Shown here: positions 17,410 to 25,547 of the stretch, in pieces
How the letters are laid out: every line of letters starts with the position of its first letter
Position numbering within the stretch: the first letter of the stretch is position 1
Assembly: GCA_958296405.1 (NCBI GenBank)
Contig: OY282519.1
Span: 3,022,132-3,086,131, forward strand
DNA: 64,000 nt
From: an uncultured Pseudomonadales bacterium
GTDB taxonomy: Bacteria > Pseudomonadota > Gammaproteobacteria > Pseudomonadales > Azotimanducaceae
Direction: 5' to 3'
Notes under the pieces: generated by a model
The model's database searches: none
Told to the model about the DNA's origin: nothing
Seen by the model: only the letters and a program-made list of their open reading frames with translations
Translations under genes and position numbers: made by a program

Positions 17410-18675
17410 ATGGCCGATCCGAGAATCATCTTTCCGGGCCCTCGGCAGCCGTTGCACCATTTCGCCGGCAGGCATGTGGAGATGGCCCGACTGATCGAGA
17501 TTTTACGAGGCGTCGCCTCGAGAGCGCCCGGAACGCACAGGGCCGGGTTCACGCTGATCACAGGAACACCCGGCGTGGGCAAGACGGAACTCAGCGCCCG
17601 CTTCGTGGCCAAGGCGACGGCCTTGGCGTTTGGCGGGACAGCGCCCAAGGCCGTGAGCCTCAAGGCGTCCGAACTGTCCAACCCGCTGGACTCATTCTTA
17701 CGCATCGCTGACGCGGCGGGAGCCGGCGCAGCCGCCAGGGCCATTGCCGAAGTGGATACGTCCATCGCATCCGGCAGCGCTTCGCTATCCGTGGCGAAGG
17801 CGTCCATGACGCGGGACCGCAAGCACGTTGCGCATGGGTTCGCTGCAATGATGGGCGCGTTGGCGCAAGCATGGCCGCAGCGCTGCCCAGCGCTCATCGT
17901 GAGCATCGACGAACTGCAAAACACCGCGGCGGAAGGCGCTGGCGTCTTCCAATCCCTGCACGAAGGCACCGAGGGCTGCCCAGTGATGCCGCTGGGCGCG
18001 GGGCTGCAGCACACGCTTGCCGTGCTTTCCGGCCTAGGAGTCAGCCGAGTGGCACCGCCCATCACGCTGGGGCCGCTTGACGCGCACGACACCTACGAAG
18101 CCATCGGCGAAAACTTGGCTCATTACGGCTTAGAAGATGTGGATGGTGGTGCGCTCACCGCACTGGCTGACGCATCGTTCGGCTACCCAGTTCACATCCA
18201 CGGCTACTTGGAAGCCGCCGTCAAGGCCGCTCGCCAAGCGGGGCCGCGTTGCCTTGACGATCCGCGCGTCCTGCGAAACGTCATCCGCGACGGCGCCCGT
18301 GCCCGCGAGGAGTACTACGAGGGTCGCTTGGACGCCATGCACCTAGGTGGCGGCCTTGAGCCGCGGGAAGCGTTGATGCCGTTGACCGCCCATTTCGCCA
18401 AGGCGGGCGACCGCGCAATCCCCCAGGGGCTAGCCATGTCGCTCTGCGACCGCAAACCCTACGATGGCCGGCAAACCATCCAGCAAGCCATCGCGCATGG
18501 CGTGTTGGCGGCCAAAGACGGGATGGTCAACTTCGGCATCCCTTCGTTCCGCGCCCATATGATTGGGCGGATGCGCGAGTGGAAGCGAGGCGTGAGCGCC
18601 GCCACGGAACCGCCGCTTCGGACTGATGTGGGGCATCAGCGCCCACCGTGCTACCCTCTCCACAATTCGATCTAG
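17410..18675 (+). CDS. AAA/STAND-type ATPase
   Basis: From the ATG at 17410 the protein has 421 residues. Walker A is GTPGVGKT at residues 52-59 and Walker B is ALIVSIDEL. After that comes a helical region and a C-terminal winged-helix-like end, as in ORC/STAND AAA proteins. The small protein downstream starts 12 bp after this stop, and its Shine-Dalgarno overlaps the stop codon, so the genes form an operon. A decayed TIR-like gene follows. Its function is unknown, but the trio resembles accessory or defence modules more than housekeeping DNA-replication genes. Confidence 0.75.
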   Translation: MADPRIIFPGPRQPLHHFAGRHVEMARLIEILRGVASRAPGTHRAGFTLITGTPGVGKTELSARFVAKATALAFGGTAPKAVSLKASELSNPLDSFLRIADAAGAGAAARAIAEVDTSIASGSASLSVAKASMTRDRKHVAHGFAAMMGALAQAWPQRCPALIVSIDELQNTAAEGAGVFQSLHEGTEGCPVMPLGAGLQHTLAVLSGLGVSRVAPPITLGPLDAHDTYEAIGENLAHYGLEDVDGGALTALADASFGYPVHIHGYLEAAVKAARQAGPRCLDDPRVLRNVIRDGARAREEYYEGRLDAMHLGGGLEPREALMPLTAHFAKAGDRAIPQGLAMSLCDRKPYDGRQTIQQAIAHGVLAAKDGMVNFGIPSFRAHMIGRMREWKRGVSAATEPPLRTDVGHQRPPCYPLHNSI

Positions 18676-18686
18676 GAGTCCGACCA

Positions 18687-18911
18687 GTGGCAGCAAAGAG
18701 CCAACACGTCGTCCCGCGTGGTAACCAATGGGCAGTCCGAAAGGCTGGCGCGGAGAGGGTCACCCGGCGCTTCGCCACACAACGCGAAGCGATTGTGGTA
18801 GCCCGGCGCATCGCCAGCAAGCAGGGTAGCGAGGTGTTCATCCACGGCAGTGACGGCCGCATCCGACAGCGCGACTCCCACAGCAACGATCCCTTCCCGC
18901 CGCCTGGATAG
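18687..18911 (+). CDS. DUF2188 small protein
   Basis: A 74-residue protein starting with GTG, with TAGGAG 8 bp upstream; the Shine-Dalgarno overlaps the stop of the ATPase gene. The sequence shows the DUF2188 pattern: QHVVPRGNQWAVRKAGAERVTRRF, then AIVVARRIASKQGSEVFIHGSDGRI. This family has a small beta-alpha fold of unknown role and is often found next to mobile or phage genes. It is followed 6 bp later by the TTG of a broken TIR-like gene. Confidence 0.75.
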   Translation: MAAKSQHVVPRGNQWAVRKAGAERVTRRFATQREAIVVARRIASKQGSEVFIHGSDGRIRQRDSHSNDPFPPPG

Positions 18912-18917
18912 CGCCAC

Positions 18918-19540
18918 TTGCCCGCAGCCGACGACTTCGACCGAAGCGCGTTCGTAAGCTGCCCCTTCGACGAAGACTAAGACCACATCCTCCAGGCTCT
19001 CCTGTTCTGCCTTGTGCGGTTCGGCCTCAAGCCGCGCATCGCTACCGAGCGTAGCGATGCCGGCGAGCCTCGCGTTACCAAGATCGTTGATCTGATTCGT
19101 TCATCTAGATACTCGGTACACGACCTCTCTAGGTGCCAAGCTCAGAAGAGGGGGAGCACTAACGCCTCAACATGCCATTCGAACTCGGCCTCGACTTCGG
19201 ATGCAGACACTACGGTGGCGGACGGCTCTCGACCAAGGTCATTCTCGTCCTTGAGGAACGCCGGTACCGCTACCAAGCAGCAATCTCGGACCTCGCAGGT
19301 TCCGACATCGAAGCCCATAACGGCCGCTACCAGATCGCTATCAGAAAAGTCCGCAACTGGCTCGCCAGCATGCCGGGTTTCGAGCCAATCCCCGCCGCCC
19401 AAATACTCGCGGACTACGAGGACTTCCAAGAGTGGCACTACCAGCGGCAACTTAAAATGGGCTTCTCGGAAGAAGACATCAAGGACTACTCCACAGCCGA
19501 ACTCCTACGGGCGATGTTCGCTTGGCCCCGAAGCCCCTGA
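18918..19540 (+). pseudogene. TIR/nucleotide-binding-like gene with stop codons and frameshift
   Basis: Reading from TTG 18918 gives FVSCPFDED, then a TAA at 18978, then in the same frame DHILQALLFCLVRFGLKPRI and SSRYSVHDLSRCQAQKRG. In a short G-run at about 19150 the frame shifts by one base. After a second TAA the text RLNMPFELGLDFGCR continues to LVLEERRYRYQAAISDLAGSDI and ends at 19540. These blocks match a family of uncharacterised bacterial proteins that I take to be TIR- or deoxyribosyltransferase-like nucleotide-binding proteins. At least three lesions show the gene is dead. TAA is not a selenocysteine codon, so recoding is not an explanation. Confidence 0.75.
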
Positions 19541-19759
19541 CGCTACTTCGCCGTCCCTCCCTGTCCGCCTGCTTCGCCGCTCTCCGTGCGTCCGAGGAGG
19601 CGCAACCACTCCACTGCGGCGTCATCCCGCCGACACCCTCAATCACACGACCGCTTGGTTGTCCGCACCGATTGGCCCCCATGTTGGTGTCGCCCAGAGA
19701 TGCTGAGCCCGCGCAACGGATTGCACGCAACGGATTGCAGGCTCCCAACAGCATGGTCT

Positions 19760-20269
19760 ATGCTGGCCTCTCGCACGCGCAAATATCTTCCTGTGATCGC
19801 AGAAGTTGAAAAGCCCTATCGGGAGTTCATCCTAGAGTCGCTCGTCCCGCGCGACGAGTTGCTCATCAAACTGACCGACCGGGAGTTGACATTCAGCCCA
19901 GGCGGAGACAATCCGACGTTGGGCGATCTGTGCGTAAGCATCGGCGAAACGCAGCACAGCTATGCAGATTCGTTCCGCACCTTCCGGGCGAGTTTCGAGT
20001 ATCGCCACCCCGACCCCTCCATCGCCGGCGACGTGAAACGGTTGCGCGCATGGCACCACGCGCTCGACCAAACGCTGGAAGCCGCTCTGGAGAGCTTGTC
20101 CGAAGCGGACGCTGGCCGCACGGTGTTCCGTGACGGCGAACAGTTGCCCCTCACGACGCATTTGCTGGTGTTCAACGAGGCATTGCTCCTGTTCTTCGGC
20201 AAGGCGTTCGTATACCTGCAAGCTGGCCGCATGGCCAGGCCGAACAAGTGGGGCGCGTGGGTGGAGTAG
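19760..20269 (+). CDS. DinB-like four-helix protein
   Basis: A 169-residue protein with the DinB-superfamily pattern. Its N-terminal helix is preceded by a conserved segment (LTDRELTFSPGGDNPTLGDLCVSIGETQHSYADSF), the middle helix contains the metal-site-like His (WHHALDQ), and a C-terminal helix ends in the usual GKAFVYLQA region. The ATG at 19760 is the first within homology. Members are putative metal-dependent enzymes, including mycothiol-dependent transferases and damage-inducible proteins. The particular reaction is unknown. selC follows 84 bp downstream on the same strand. Confidence 0.65.
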   Translation: MLASRTRKYLPVIAEVEKPYREFILESLVPRDELLIKLTDRELTFSPGGDNPTLGDLCVSIGETQHSYADSFRTFRASFEYRHPDPSIAGDVKRLRAWHHALDQTLEAALESLSEADAGRTVFRDGEQLPLTTHLLVFNEALLLFFGKAFVYLQAGRMARPNKWGAWVE

Positions 20270-20353
20270 CTGCGCCGTAGCCCTCGCGTCCACGCTCCCG
20301 GCGATGCCCTCGCGCCCCGGCCCCCCCAGAGCCGCCATGCTAAGATTCCGGGC

Positions 20354-20445
20354 GGAAGAGCATCGTCCCCGGTGGGGCGCGCGGCCTTCAAAGCCGTTGA
20401 GGCGCTCGAAGCGTCTGGTGGGTTCGACTCCTACCTCTTCCGCCA
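20354..20445 (+). tRNA. selC: tRNA-Sec (anticodon TCA)
   Basis: Acceptor GGAAGAG (20354-20360) pairs with CTCTTCC (20435-20441), followed by G and CCA (20443-20445). The D-arm reads CGTCCCCGGTGGGGCG, with the long D stem typical of tRNA-Sec. The anticodon loop CTTCAAA carries TCA at 20388-20390. The long variable arm AGGCGCT/GCGTCT and T-loop GGTTCGACTCC closely follow E. coli selC. With selA and selB in the same window, the aminoacyl-conversion and decoding parts of the selenocysteine pathway are present (selD not seen). A TAAGAT box at 20341-20346 lies at the right distance for a -10, but no clear -35 is visible. Confidence 0.95.
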
Positions 20446-20478
20446 CGCACATACGCGACCGGCCATAGCCTTCCCCAA

Positions 20479-20733
20479 GACTACGGCGAAGCCGCTCGGT
20501 GGTTCCGCAAGGCGGCCGAGCAGGAAGAAGCGTTCGCACAGTACAGTCTGGGAATCATGTACGACCGCGGCGAGGGCGTCCCCGAGGGCTACGTCCAAGC
20601 CTATGCTTGGCTCAATCTCGCTGCCGCGCAAGGGCATGGAGATGCGAGAGACAACCGGGCAGAGTTGCGCGAGCTTATGACCCGGGCCCGGATCGCAGAG
20701 GCGCAGAAGCTCAGCCGTGAACTCGCCGACTGA
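20479..20733 (+). pseudogene. Sel1-repeat protein, C-terminal fragment
   Basis: An open frame with no start codon before 20558 gives DYGEAARWFRKAAEQ, then FAQYSLGIMYDRGEGVPEGY, then YAWLNLAAAQGHGDA and a charged C-terminal helix ending at TGA 20731-20733. These are Sel1-like (TPR-type) repeats. The frame runs backwards into the tRNA-Sec gene without an ATG, so the N-terminal part was lost. An internal ATG at 20558 could make a 58-residue product at most. The break lies within about 35 bp of the 3' end of selC, a common integration point for mobile DNA. Confidence 0.75.
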
Positions 20734-21017
20734 CCGCAGGGGCGCCGCCACTTTTCGCCAATCCTTGTGCCCTTTTGTCCGCGGTGCGCCGTCGCAAGCA
20801 TCCCGTCATGCGCACGGAGAAAACTGCGAAAGACTATGCTCTTGAGTCATGGGCTCGGCGCTCGCCGCAGTGGCCGAAGGGACGCCATCGCTCTTGAGTG
20901 GATGTTCCTGTTGCGGCGGAAGAACGACGGAGCCTTGATCTTGGCGGCGTCCTTCGCCGCCGCTTCCCGCTCGCGCTTCCGGCGGAATGTATTGGCGACG
21001 CCAGAGATGGGGAAAGG

Positions 21018-21533
21018 TCACAAATCTATTGGCTTGAACTCTGCCCAGCCTTGTTTGTAGAGCAGGACGCGGGCGACTGCCGAAATCGGCAAGTCGCCGA
21101 GATGGGCTGCCTCAAGGATGGGCATCAGCCTGTGCCGATGGAGTTTGTCTTCATTCCACGTCTTCAAGAGTTTTTCCCCTGAAATGAGCGCATCCGAAAC
21201 CTTCTCTCTGTCAATTTCGAGCCACACGGCAGAGTCCCACCCACATTGGCTGCAGATTGGCACGAAAGTCCGCCATGTGCTCTGCGTATACTCATGATCG
21301 TATGTGTCGGGGCAGAAATCATGGAAATCAAACAAACTGACTCCGCCCAAATGACGCACACAAGGATAACCGTCCGGTCCTTTTCCGGTACACCATCGCT
21401 CACCATTGGGGACAAGGTTTTCGGGAGAGTTCACCAAAATCGAACCACATTTCAGAATCCCCTCGAACCGGGATTTCGATGTGGTGTGCCACAACTTTCC
21501 TTGCAGTGTTTTGAGAGCATCTGTCGGCGTCAA
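21018..21533 (-). CDS. Hypothetical protein, possible ADP-ribosyltransferase-like fold
   Basis: I chose a TTG at 21533 because AGGAGG sits exactly 6 bp upstream. The frame stays open to a GTG at 21704, but that extension runs through a dispersed repeat and is unlikely to be coding. The resulting 171-residue protein starts TPTDALKTLQGKLWHTTSKSRFEGILKCGSI. The HTTS...ILxxG arrangement recalls the N-terminal signature of DarT/RES/PARP-like ADP-ribosyltransferases, but this is weak. A CxxC pair (PICSQCGW) and HLGGVSLFDF are other visible features. No family was firmly recognised. Confidence 0.5.
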   Translation of the reverse strand: MTPTDALKTLQGKLWHTTSKSRFEGILKCGSILVNSPENLVPNGERWCTGKGPDGYPCVRHLGGVSLFDFHDFCPDTYDHEYTQSTWRTFVPICSQCGWDSAVWLEIDREKVSDALISGEKLLKTWNEDKLHRHRLMPILEAAHLGDLPISAVARVLLYKQGWAEFKPIDL

Positions 21534-21562
21534 GCTCTGCCTCCTAGTCGACACCTTCACCT

Positions 21563-21677
21563 CCGTCTGCCGGCATGGCTGCTGCCGGCGCTGGCGGGTG
21601 AACAAGCGGACGCAGAAGGCCAGCGCGAATAGTCCGTCGCCGAGCGTTCGCTGCTGGGCCGCGCTCCCGTTCCTCAT
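21563..21677. repeat. Dispersed repeat copy 1 (about 112 bp)
   Basis: This stretch recurs, with about 80% identity by eye, at 23741-23853 in the same orientation. Shared text includes a run of CTGCCGGCATGGCTGCTGCC, then GCGGACGCAGAAGGCCA and GCGAATAGTCCGTC. It begins just upstream of the start of the hypothetical gene on the minus strand. Both copies lie in gene-poor DNA. No insertion-sequence gene is attached. Confidence 0.7.
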
Positions 21678-21711
21678 CCCCAGCCAAGTGACCGTTGTGG
21701 TCACGAAACCC

Positions 21712-22980
21712 TCACCACTCGGCTACCTGCCCCAGATTGTGATTGTCCATTTGGTGCCTGACGACGTAGCTGGAGACGCCGTACTCAAGCGCCAAGTCAT
21801 CCACTATGTCGGGGGGTATCTGTTCGCTCCCGAGCCGTTGCCGCAACGAGTCTGCCGGGGCTAGAAACTCCGCGGCGAAGGCGCGTGACTGCGCTTGCCG
21901 GTCCGTAGCCAGCCCGCTCAGAATCGCTGGCCCTTGCTCGGTGCGGCCCAAATAGTCGCCTAGCGCACGGGCGAGGAGGAATCGTCTGCTCGTCTCCCTG
22001 CCGTCCGCCAAAGCGCAGGCGGGACTGTCCGCAGCGACCATTCCTTGGATGGTCGACGTCGGAGGCCGGGTCGTGACGTTGGCAACGGCCTGCGGCCCGG
22101 TGGTGCTGAACTCGTATCGTTCCGAGCGCTGTCCCAGTTGTCCGCGAGCAGCTCGCGCCAAGTCGTAGCCACGCCTGTAGGGCTCCCGCACGGTAGACAT
22201 CGGCAGAGCAGCGCGGAAGTCCGACCAGTTGCTCCCCCGTGTGCCGGCCAAGCTGTGCAACACCTCTTTCAACCAGCCAGCCAGTGGCGCAAGCGACGTA
22301 AAGCCGATACCGTTCGCACTTGCCAAAGCATCATCCCGAATCGCCGGCTCGGCGCGGTGCCAGAAGTCGATGAGTTGCTCGGCCAGCGGCTGCCGAACCG
22401 CGAACGGATCTTGGCCAAGCAATGCGGCCGCGCGGCAGAACGCGCGCTCATCTTCGTCCACCGCTTGAATTGCCGACCACTCGCTGCACAGAAACTCCCC
22501 CGTTAGTTCATCGCCGGCTAATCGGCCCCGCACAACCTCCACGAGACTCCGCAACGCATCTTCGAGTTCATGTCGATCTACCAAGGCTTCGCCTTGTTCC
22601 GTGAACTCTATCGTGCTGTGCGAAGGTTGGTGCCGTCGCCACCGCAGCCGCATGCGTTGTGGCGTCGGCACCATCGTCAGGCTTGGAAGCACATAGCCTT
22701 CGCCCGCGAACGCCAAGTCGTGCGCTTCCGCAAAGCCCGGGCGCGGCGTCCTCGCGTCCTCGACTTCGTGAAAGAGCCGCCACCAGTTGCCAACCAGCCA
22801 TTCGGCAACATACCCCAGTGGCGTTACCACATGGTCTCGGCAGGAACGGCTGCGACGGTCCAACACCGACGTGACCACGGAGCCATCCACCTCGATGGTC
22901 AACGCCGCCATGGTGGATTGCGCGAGGGCGTCCGCGGATGGTGGCGCTTCCACCCAGTCAAACGTCATGCGAATGGACAT
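21712..22980 (-). CDS. ImmA/IrrE-like protein with degenerate zinc motif
   Basis: The 422-residue protein has the C-terminal part of ImmA/IrrE (M78) metallopeptidases: RQAQSRAFAAEFLAPADSLRQRLG, then PDIVDDLALEYGVSSYVVRHQMDNH, a winged-helix-like end. Where active members have a HELGH zinc motif, this one reads RFLLARALGDYL, so both His and the Glu are lost. It is probably a regulatory or structural protein, not a protease. The ATG at 22980 overlaps the stop of a small upstream gene by one base (TGATG), so the two are coupled. Such pairs are common in toxin-antitoxin-like or phage-repressor-cleavage modules. Confidence 0.68.
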   Translation of the reverse strand: MSIRMTFDWVEAPPSADALAQSTMAALTIEVDGSVVTSVLDRRSRSCRDHVVTPLGYVAEWLVGNWWRLFHEVEDARTPRPGFAEAHDLAFAGEGYVLPSLTMVPTPQRMRLRWRRHQPSHSTIEFTEQGEALVDRHELEDALRSLVEVVRGRLAGDELTGEFLCSEWSAIQAVDEDERAFCRAAALLGQDPFAVRQPLAEQLIDFWHRAEPAIRDDALASANGIGFTSLAPLAGWLKEVLHSLAGTRGSNWSDFRAALPMSTVREPYRRGYDLARAARGQLGQRSERYEFSTTGPQAVANVTTRPPTSTIQGMVAADSPACALADGRETSRRFLLARALGDYLGRTEQGPAILSGLATDRQAQSRAFAAEFLAPADSLRQRLGSEQIPPDIVDDLALEYGVSSYVVRHQMDNHNLGQVAEW

Positions 22981-23183
22981 CAAAGGCCCCGCACACGCTG
23001 CTCAGGTTGCAGTGGATAGCCGTGATATTCGCCTGATCCCGGGGCGCCCTGACGCGCTTCAAAGGTGGTCTCGTTTTCCCTGTGCCAAACGTATCGCGGG
23101 AACCCCCTTTCCCAAGCGCCAGTGCGACCAGCGAGGATGCTTGCGCGGAGCCAACCTTCGACGCGGGAACGATTTTGAGTCAA
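22980..23183 (-). CDS. Small protein coupled to the ImmA-like gene
   Basis: About 67 residues from a TTG at 23183; the exact start is uncertain because no good Shine-Dalgarno is seen. The part RASILAGRTGAWERGFPRYVWHRENETTFEARQ, followed by EYHGYPL, looks like a folded beta domain and resembles C-terminal ends of uncharacterised small bacterial proteins. The strongest support is the TGATG overlap with the ImmA-like start. The longer frame further upstream (to 24035) runs through a repeat and has no coding character. Confidence 0.45.
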   Translation of the reverse strand: MTQNRSRVEGWLRASILAGRTGAWERGFPRYVWHRENETTFEARQGAPGSGEYHGYPLQPEQRVRGL

Positions 23184-24037
23184 TTGCGGCGGACAAATGG
23201 TTGCGTCAGGACGCCTCGCAGGGGTGGCGCCCGGGGTCGGGACACCCGCATGGTATGGACTGCCGACGTAACGGCAGTTCGCTGCTACGCGGGCAACGTC
23301 CACGTCATCCGGCGGAGGACGTATCCGCCGTGCTTTCGGATTGGGACGGGAGAATGTTGGCCTGTGCATAGTGGCATGATGGCAAAGATTCGCTTGCACG
23401 TCACAACGATGCGGCTCTAACACGGTTGCCAGTGCAACCTGACGCGCCGTGATGGCCGGCCGGTGGCTCGATGTCCCGTTCCAAAGGTGGGGAGGGAGCC
23501 GCGGCGCCATGCCAGCGTATGGCCTCCACTGGCCGGAGACTACGTTCGGCTGGACGGCAATCCGTCGGGTGTCGGACGCGCTTGCCGAGGACATCCCCGC
23601 ACGGCGCCGGCGAGGCGTCGTGGTCAGGGCCAACGCGGTGAGCAGGATCGCTGGGGACACTGAAGTGGAGGAGGGGAGCCCTTGATGTTCGCAGTGGCGC
23701 AGTTCGCCGACACCGTAACCGTCGGCATCGCCAGCCGCAGCCGTCTGCCGGCATGGCTGCTGCCGGCACCGGCCGGTGAGCAGGCGGACGCAGAAGGCCA
23801 ATGCGAATAGTCCGTCTCCGGGCGCTCGGGGCCGCGGCCGTGCTCTCTTCCTCACGAACAAGGCGAGCCCGCACACGACGTTGACAATCGGGGGCGGAGT
23901 ACCTACTGTCCGCAGACATAAGCAGCCATCAAGCGCTTCCCGGCCAATACAGGGCACAAGAGCGCTTGATCGAAAGCACCCCGGGGATGCTTTAGGCGTC
24001 CCCGAATCTTTCGGCCAGAAACAATTGTGGAGCACTG
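23184..24037. other. Gene-poor stretch of about 850 bp
   Basis: I see no convincing gene on either strand. The long minus-strand frame (to 24035) is low-complexity and crosses the dispersed repeat at 23741-23853. The stretch separates the small ImmA-partner gene from sodC. Nothing resembling a tRNA, insertion sequence or CRISPR was found. Confidence 0.55.
23741..23853. repeat. Dispersed repeat copy 2
   Basis: Counterpart of 21563-21677, in the same orientation, about 2.2 kb away. The two copies bracket the ImmA-like gene pair. The differences are scattered substitutions with no indels that I could see beyond single bases. Confidence 0.7.
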
Positions 24038-24565
24038 ATGAACTCGTTGCGAGCCACCATCGCGGCAGCCACGCTCACATGCGGGCTCGGTGCCCACGCT
24101 GGCGAGATGGCCATCGCCACCATCATCGACCCGACTGGCGCGCACATTGGCCAAGCGGTCTTCGAACAAGCGCCGGCCGGCGTCATCGTGCAAGTGCGCG
24201 CGGCTGGCCTGCCGCCCGGGCCGAAAGGCATTCACCTGCACAGCGTCGGCGCCTGCTCGCCGGACTTCACCGCCGCCAAGGGCCACATCAACCCGGAAGG
24301 CAACCGCCATGGGCTGCGCAACGCAATGCCAGACAACGGCGACCTGCCGAATCTGCATGTGGCCGCAGACGGCACCGCGGCGGCGGAGTTCTTCCATCAG
24401 CGCATTCGCGTCTCCGCGCCGGCCCTAGGCGGCGCGGCACCGCTCCTTGACGAGGATGGCTCCGCCATCGTCATTCACGCCGCCCCAGACGACCACCGGA
24501 CGCAGCCCATCGGCGGCGCCGGCGGCCGCATCGGCTGTGGCGTGATCCGAGCCGGGGGCGCGTAG
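24038..24565 (+). CDS. sodC: Cu-Zn superoxide dismutase, periplasmic
   Basis: SodC dismutes superoxide in the periplasm. The 175-residue precursor has a signal peptide (SLRATIAAATLTCGLGAHA). It carries the copper and zinc ligand regions GIHLHSVGAC and GHINPEGNRHG, the electrostatic-loop block DNGDLPNLHVAADG, and the C-terminal DGSAIVIHAAPDDHRTQPIGG, GRIGCGVI. The two Cys for the structural disulfide (GAC and GCGV) are present. The length is normal. The last 65 bp of the gene and the following 40 bp are repeated 1.83 kb downstream, around a ParA module. Confidence 0.95.
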   Translation: MNSLRATIAAATLTCGLGAHAGEMAIATIIDPTGAHIGQAVFEQAPAGVIVQVRAAGLPPGPKGIHLHSVGACSPDFTAAKGHINPEGNRHGLRNAMPDNGDLPNLHVAADGTAAAEFFHQRIRVSAPALGGAAPLLDEDGSAIVIHAAPDDHRTQPIGGAGGRIGCGVIRAGGA

Positions 24566-24607
24566 CGAACACGCTCGCCCAGCGTTGGCATACCGTGGCG
24601 CCCCCGC
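24501..24607. repeat. Direct repeat, sodC 3' end (left copy)
   Basis: About 107 bp covering the last 22 codons of sodC plus 40 bp after its stop. It recurs at 26331-26437 in the same orientation with about 12 mismatches, none within the 24-bp core at 24524-24547 (GCCGCATCGGCTGTGGCGTG). The two copies flank the lower-GC ParA two-gene module, the layout expected of an insertion that duplicated or carried its target-gene end. Confidence 0.85.
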
Positions 24608-24686
24608 CCGCTGATCCTGTACAGTGCTTGACGCTTGACCACCATCGGCGTAGCGTGATTTCGTGATTGGGCGCTGGACACGAGAC

Positions 24687-25547
24687 ATGGCCGTAGCTGT
24701 CAGCATGATCAACATGAAGGGTGGGGTTGGTAAAACAACCGTTGCCTCGCAGCTCGCCCATGCGGTAACGGCCGACGGACTCCGTGTGCTAGCCGTCGAT
24801 CTCGATCCACAGTCCAACCTAAGCCAGAGTCTCTTGGGCGCACGTCGTTATGTGGAGCACATAGAGGACAACCGCCCCACCGTCGCGCAGGTGCTCGACG
24901 ACTACATTCCATCGGGTAGGGGAAGAAGCGCACCCAAGCCAATGGATTTTCAGAGCATCCTTGTCAAGGTTCCCAGCTATCCTGCCTCGAAAACGTTCGA
25001 CCTGATTCCCTCACGGCTTGAACTGAGTCGAACCTTGAAGAATCCAACAGGTAAGGAACGGCGCTTGGCGAAGAGCATAGCACAAGTGCGCGACAGATAC
25101 GACATCATCATCATCGATTGTGCGCCAACGGAGTCGATACTCACAGAAGCTGCGTATTTCGCCAGCCGCTACGTCGTCGTACCCGTCAAGACGGAGTTCA
25201 TGGCTACCATTGGCCTACCACTCCTTGCACGCTCCGTTGAAGAATTCTCCGCAGAGAACCAGGACCACGAGTTAGACATTGCCGGCCTCGTTCTGAATGA
25301 ACAGTCCGAATATGCTGACAACTCCGAAAAATCCCGAGCAATCAAGGACGTAAAAAAGGTATCTCGAGAGCGAGGGTGGCATATGTTCGACTACACCATT
25401 CCGTATTCTCGCAGTTATACGACGGCTGCTCGACAGGCGACTTCGCTTTCGCACACTCCATATGCACGGCGGAACCGTATCGATGGGTTCCATGGCTTGA
25501 AGGATGAGATACTACAGGCCATTGGCGTAAAGGCAAAGGCTCGATGA
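24687..25547 (+). CDS. ParA-family ATPase
   Basis: ParA/Soj-type P-loop ATPases position or segregate cargo on the nucleoid. The 286-residue protein has the deviant Walker A KGGVGKTT at about residues 12-19, the A' motif VLAVDLDPQSNLSQ and the B motif IIIIDCAPTES. The ATG at 24687 is used; a GTG at 24663 is possible. Base composition is clearly less GC-rich than the neighbours, and flanking sodC repeats suggest transfer. It is not the chromosomal parA in its usual oriC neighbourhood. The partner gene overlaps it by 4 bp (ATGA). Confidence 0.85.
   Translation: MAVAVSMINMKGGVGKTTVASQLAHAVTADGLRVLAVDLDPQSNLSQSLLGARRYVEHIEDNRPTVAQVLDDYIPSGRGRSAPKPMDFQSILVKVPSYPASKTFDLIPSRLELSRTLKNPTGKERRLAKSIAQVRDRYDIIIIDCAPTESILTEAAYFASRYVVVPVKTEFMATIGLPLLARSVEEFSAENQDHELDIAGLVLNEQSEYADNSEKSRAIKDVKKVSRERGWHMFDYTIPYSRSYTTAARQATSLSHTPYARRNRIDGFHGLKDEILQAIGVKAKAR

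Noticed and set aside
18918-19540. Selenocysteine or stop-codon recoding in the TIR-like gene
   Set aside because: Both in-frame stops are TAA, not TGA, and there is also a frameshift, so this is decay.
20734-21017. Possible remnant of a basic protein on the minus strand
   Set aside because: A short basic stretch (FRRKREREAAAKDAAKIKAP) is readable, but without a start, family or neighbours it cannot be supported as a gene.
21534-21704. N-terminal extension of the hypothetical gene to the GTG at 21704
   Set aside because: Runs through the dispersed repeat; a TTG with AGGAGG 6 bp upstream at 21533 is better supported.
22980-24035. Long minus-strand frame of 351 residues
   Set aside because: Only the last 67 residues look like protein; the remainder crosses a dispersed repeat and has no coding character.
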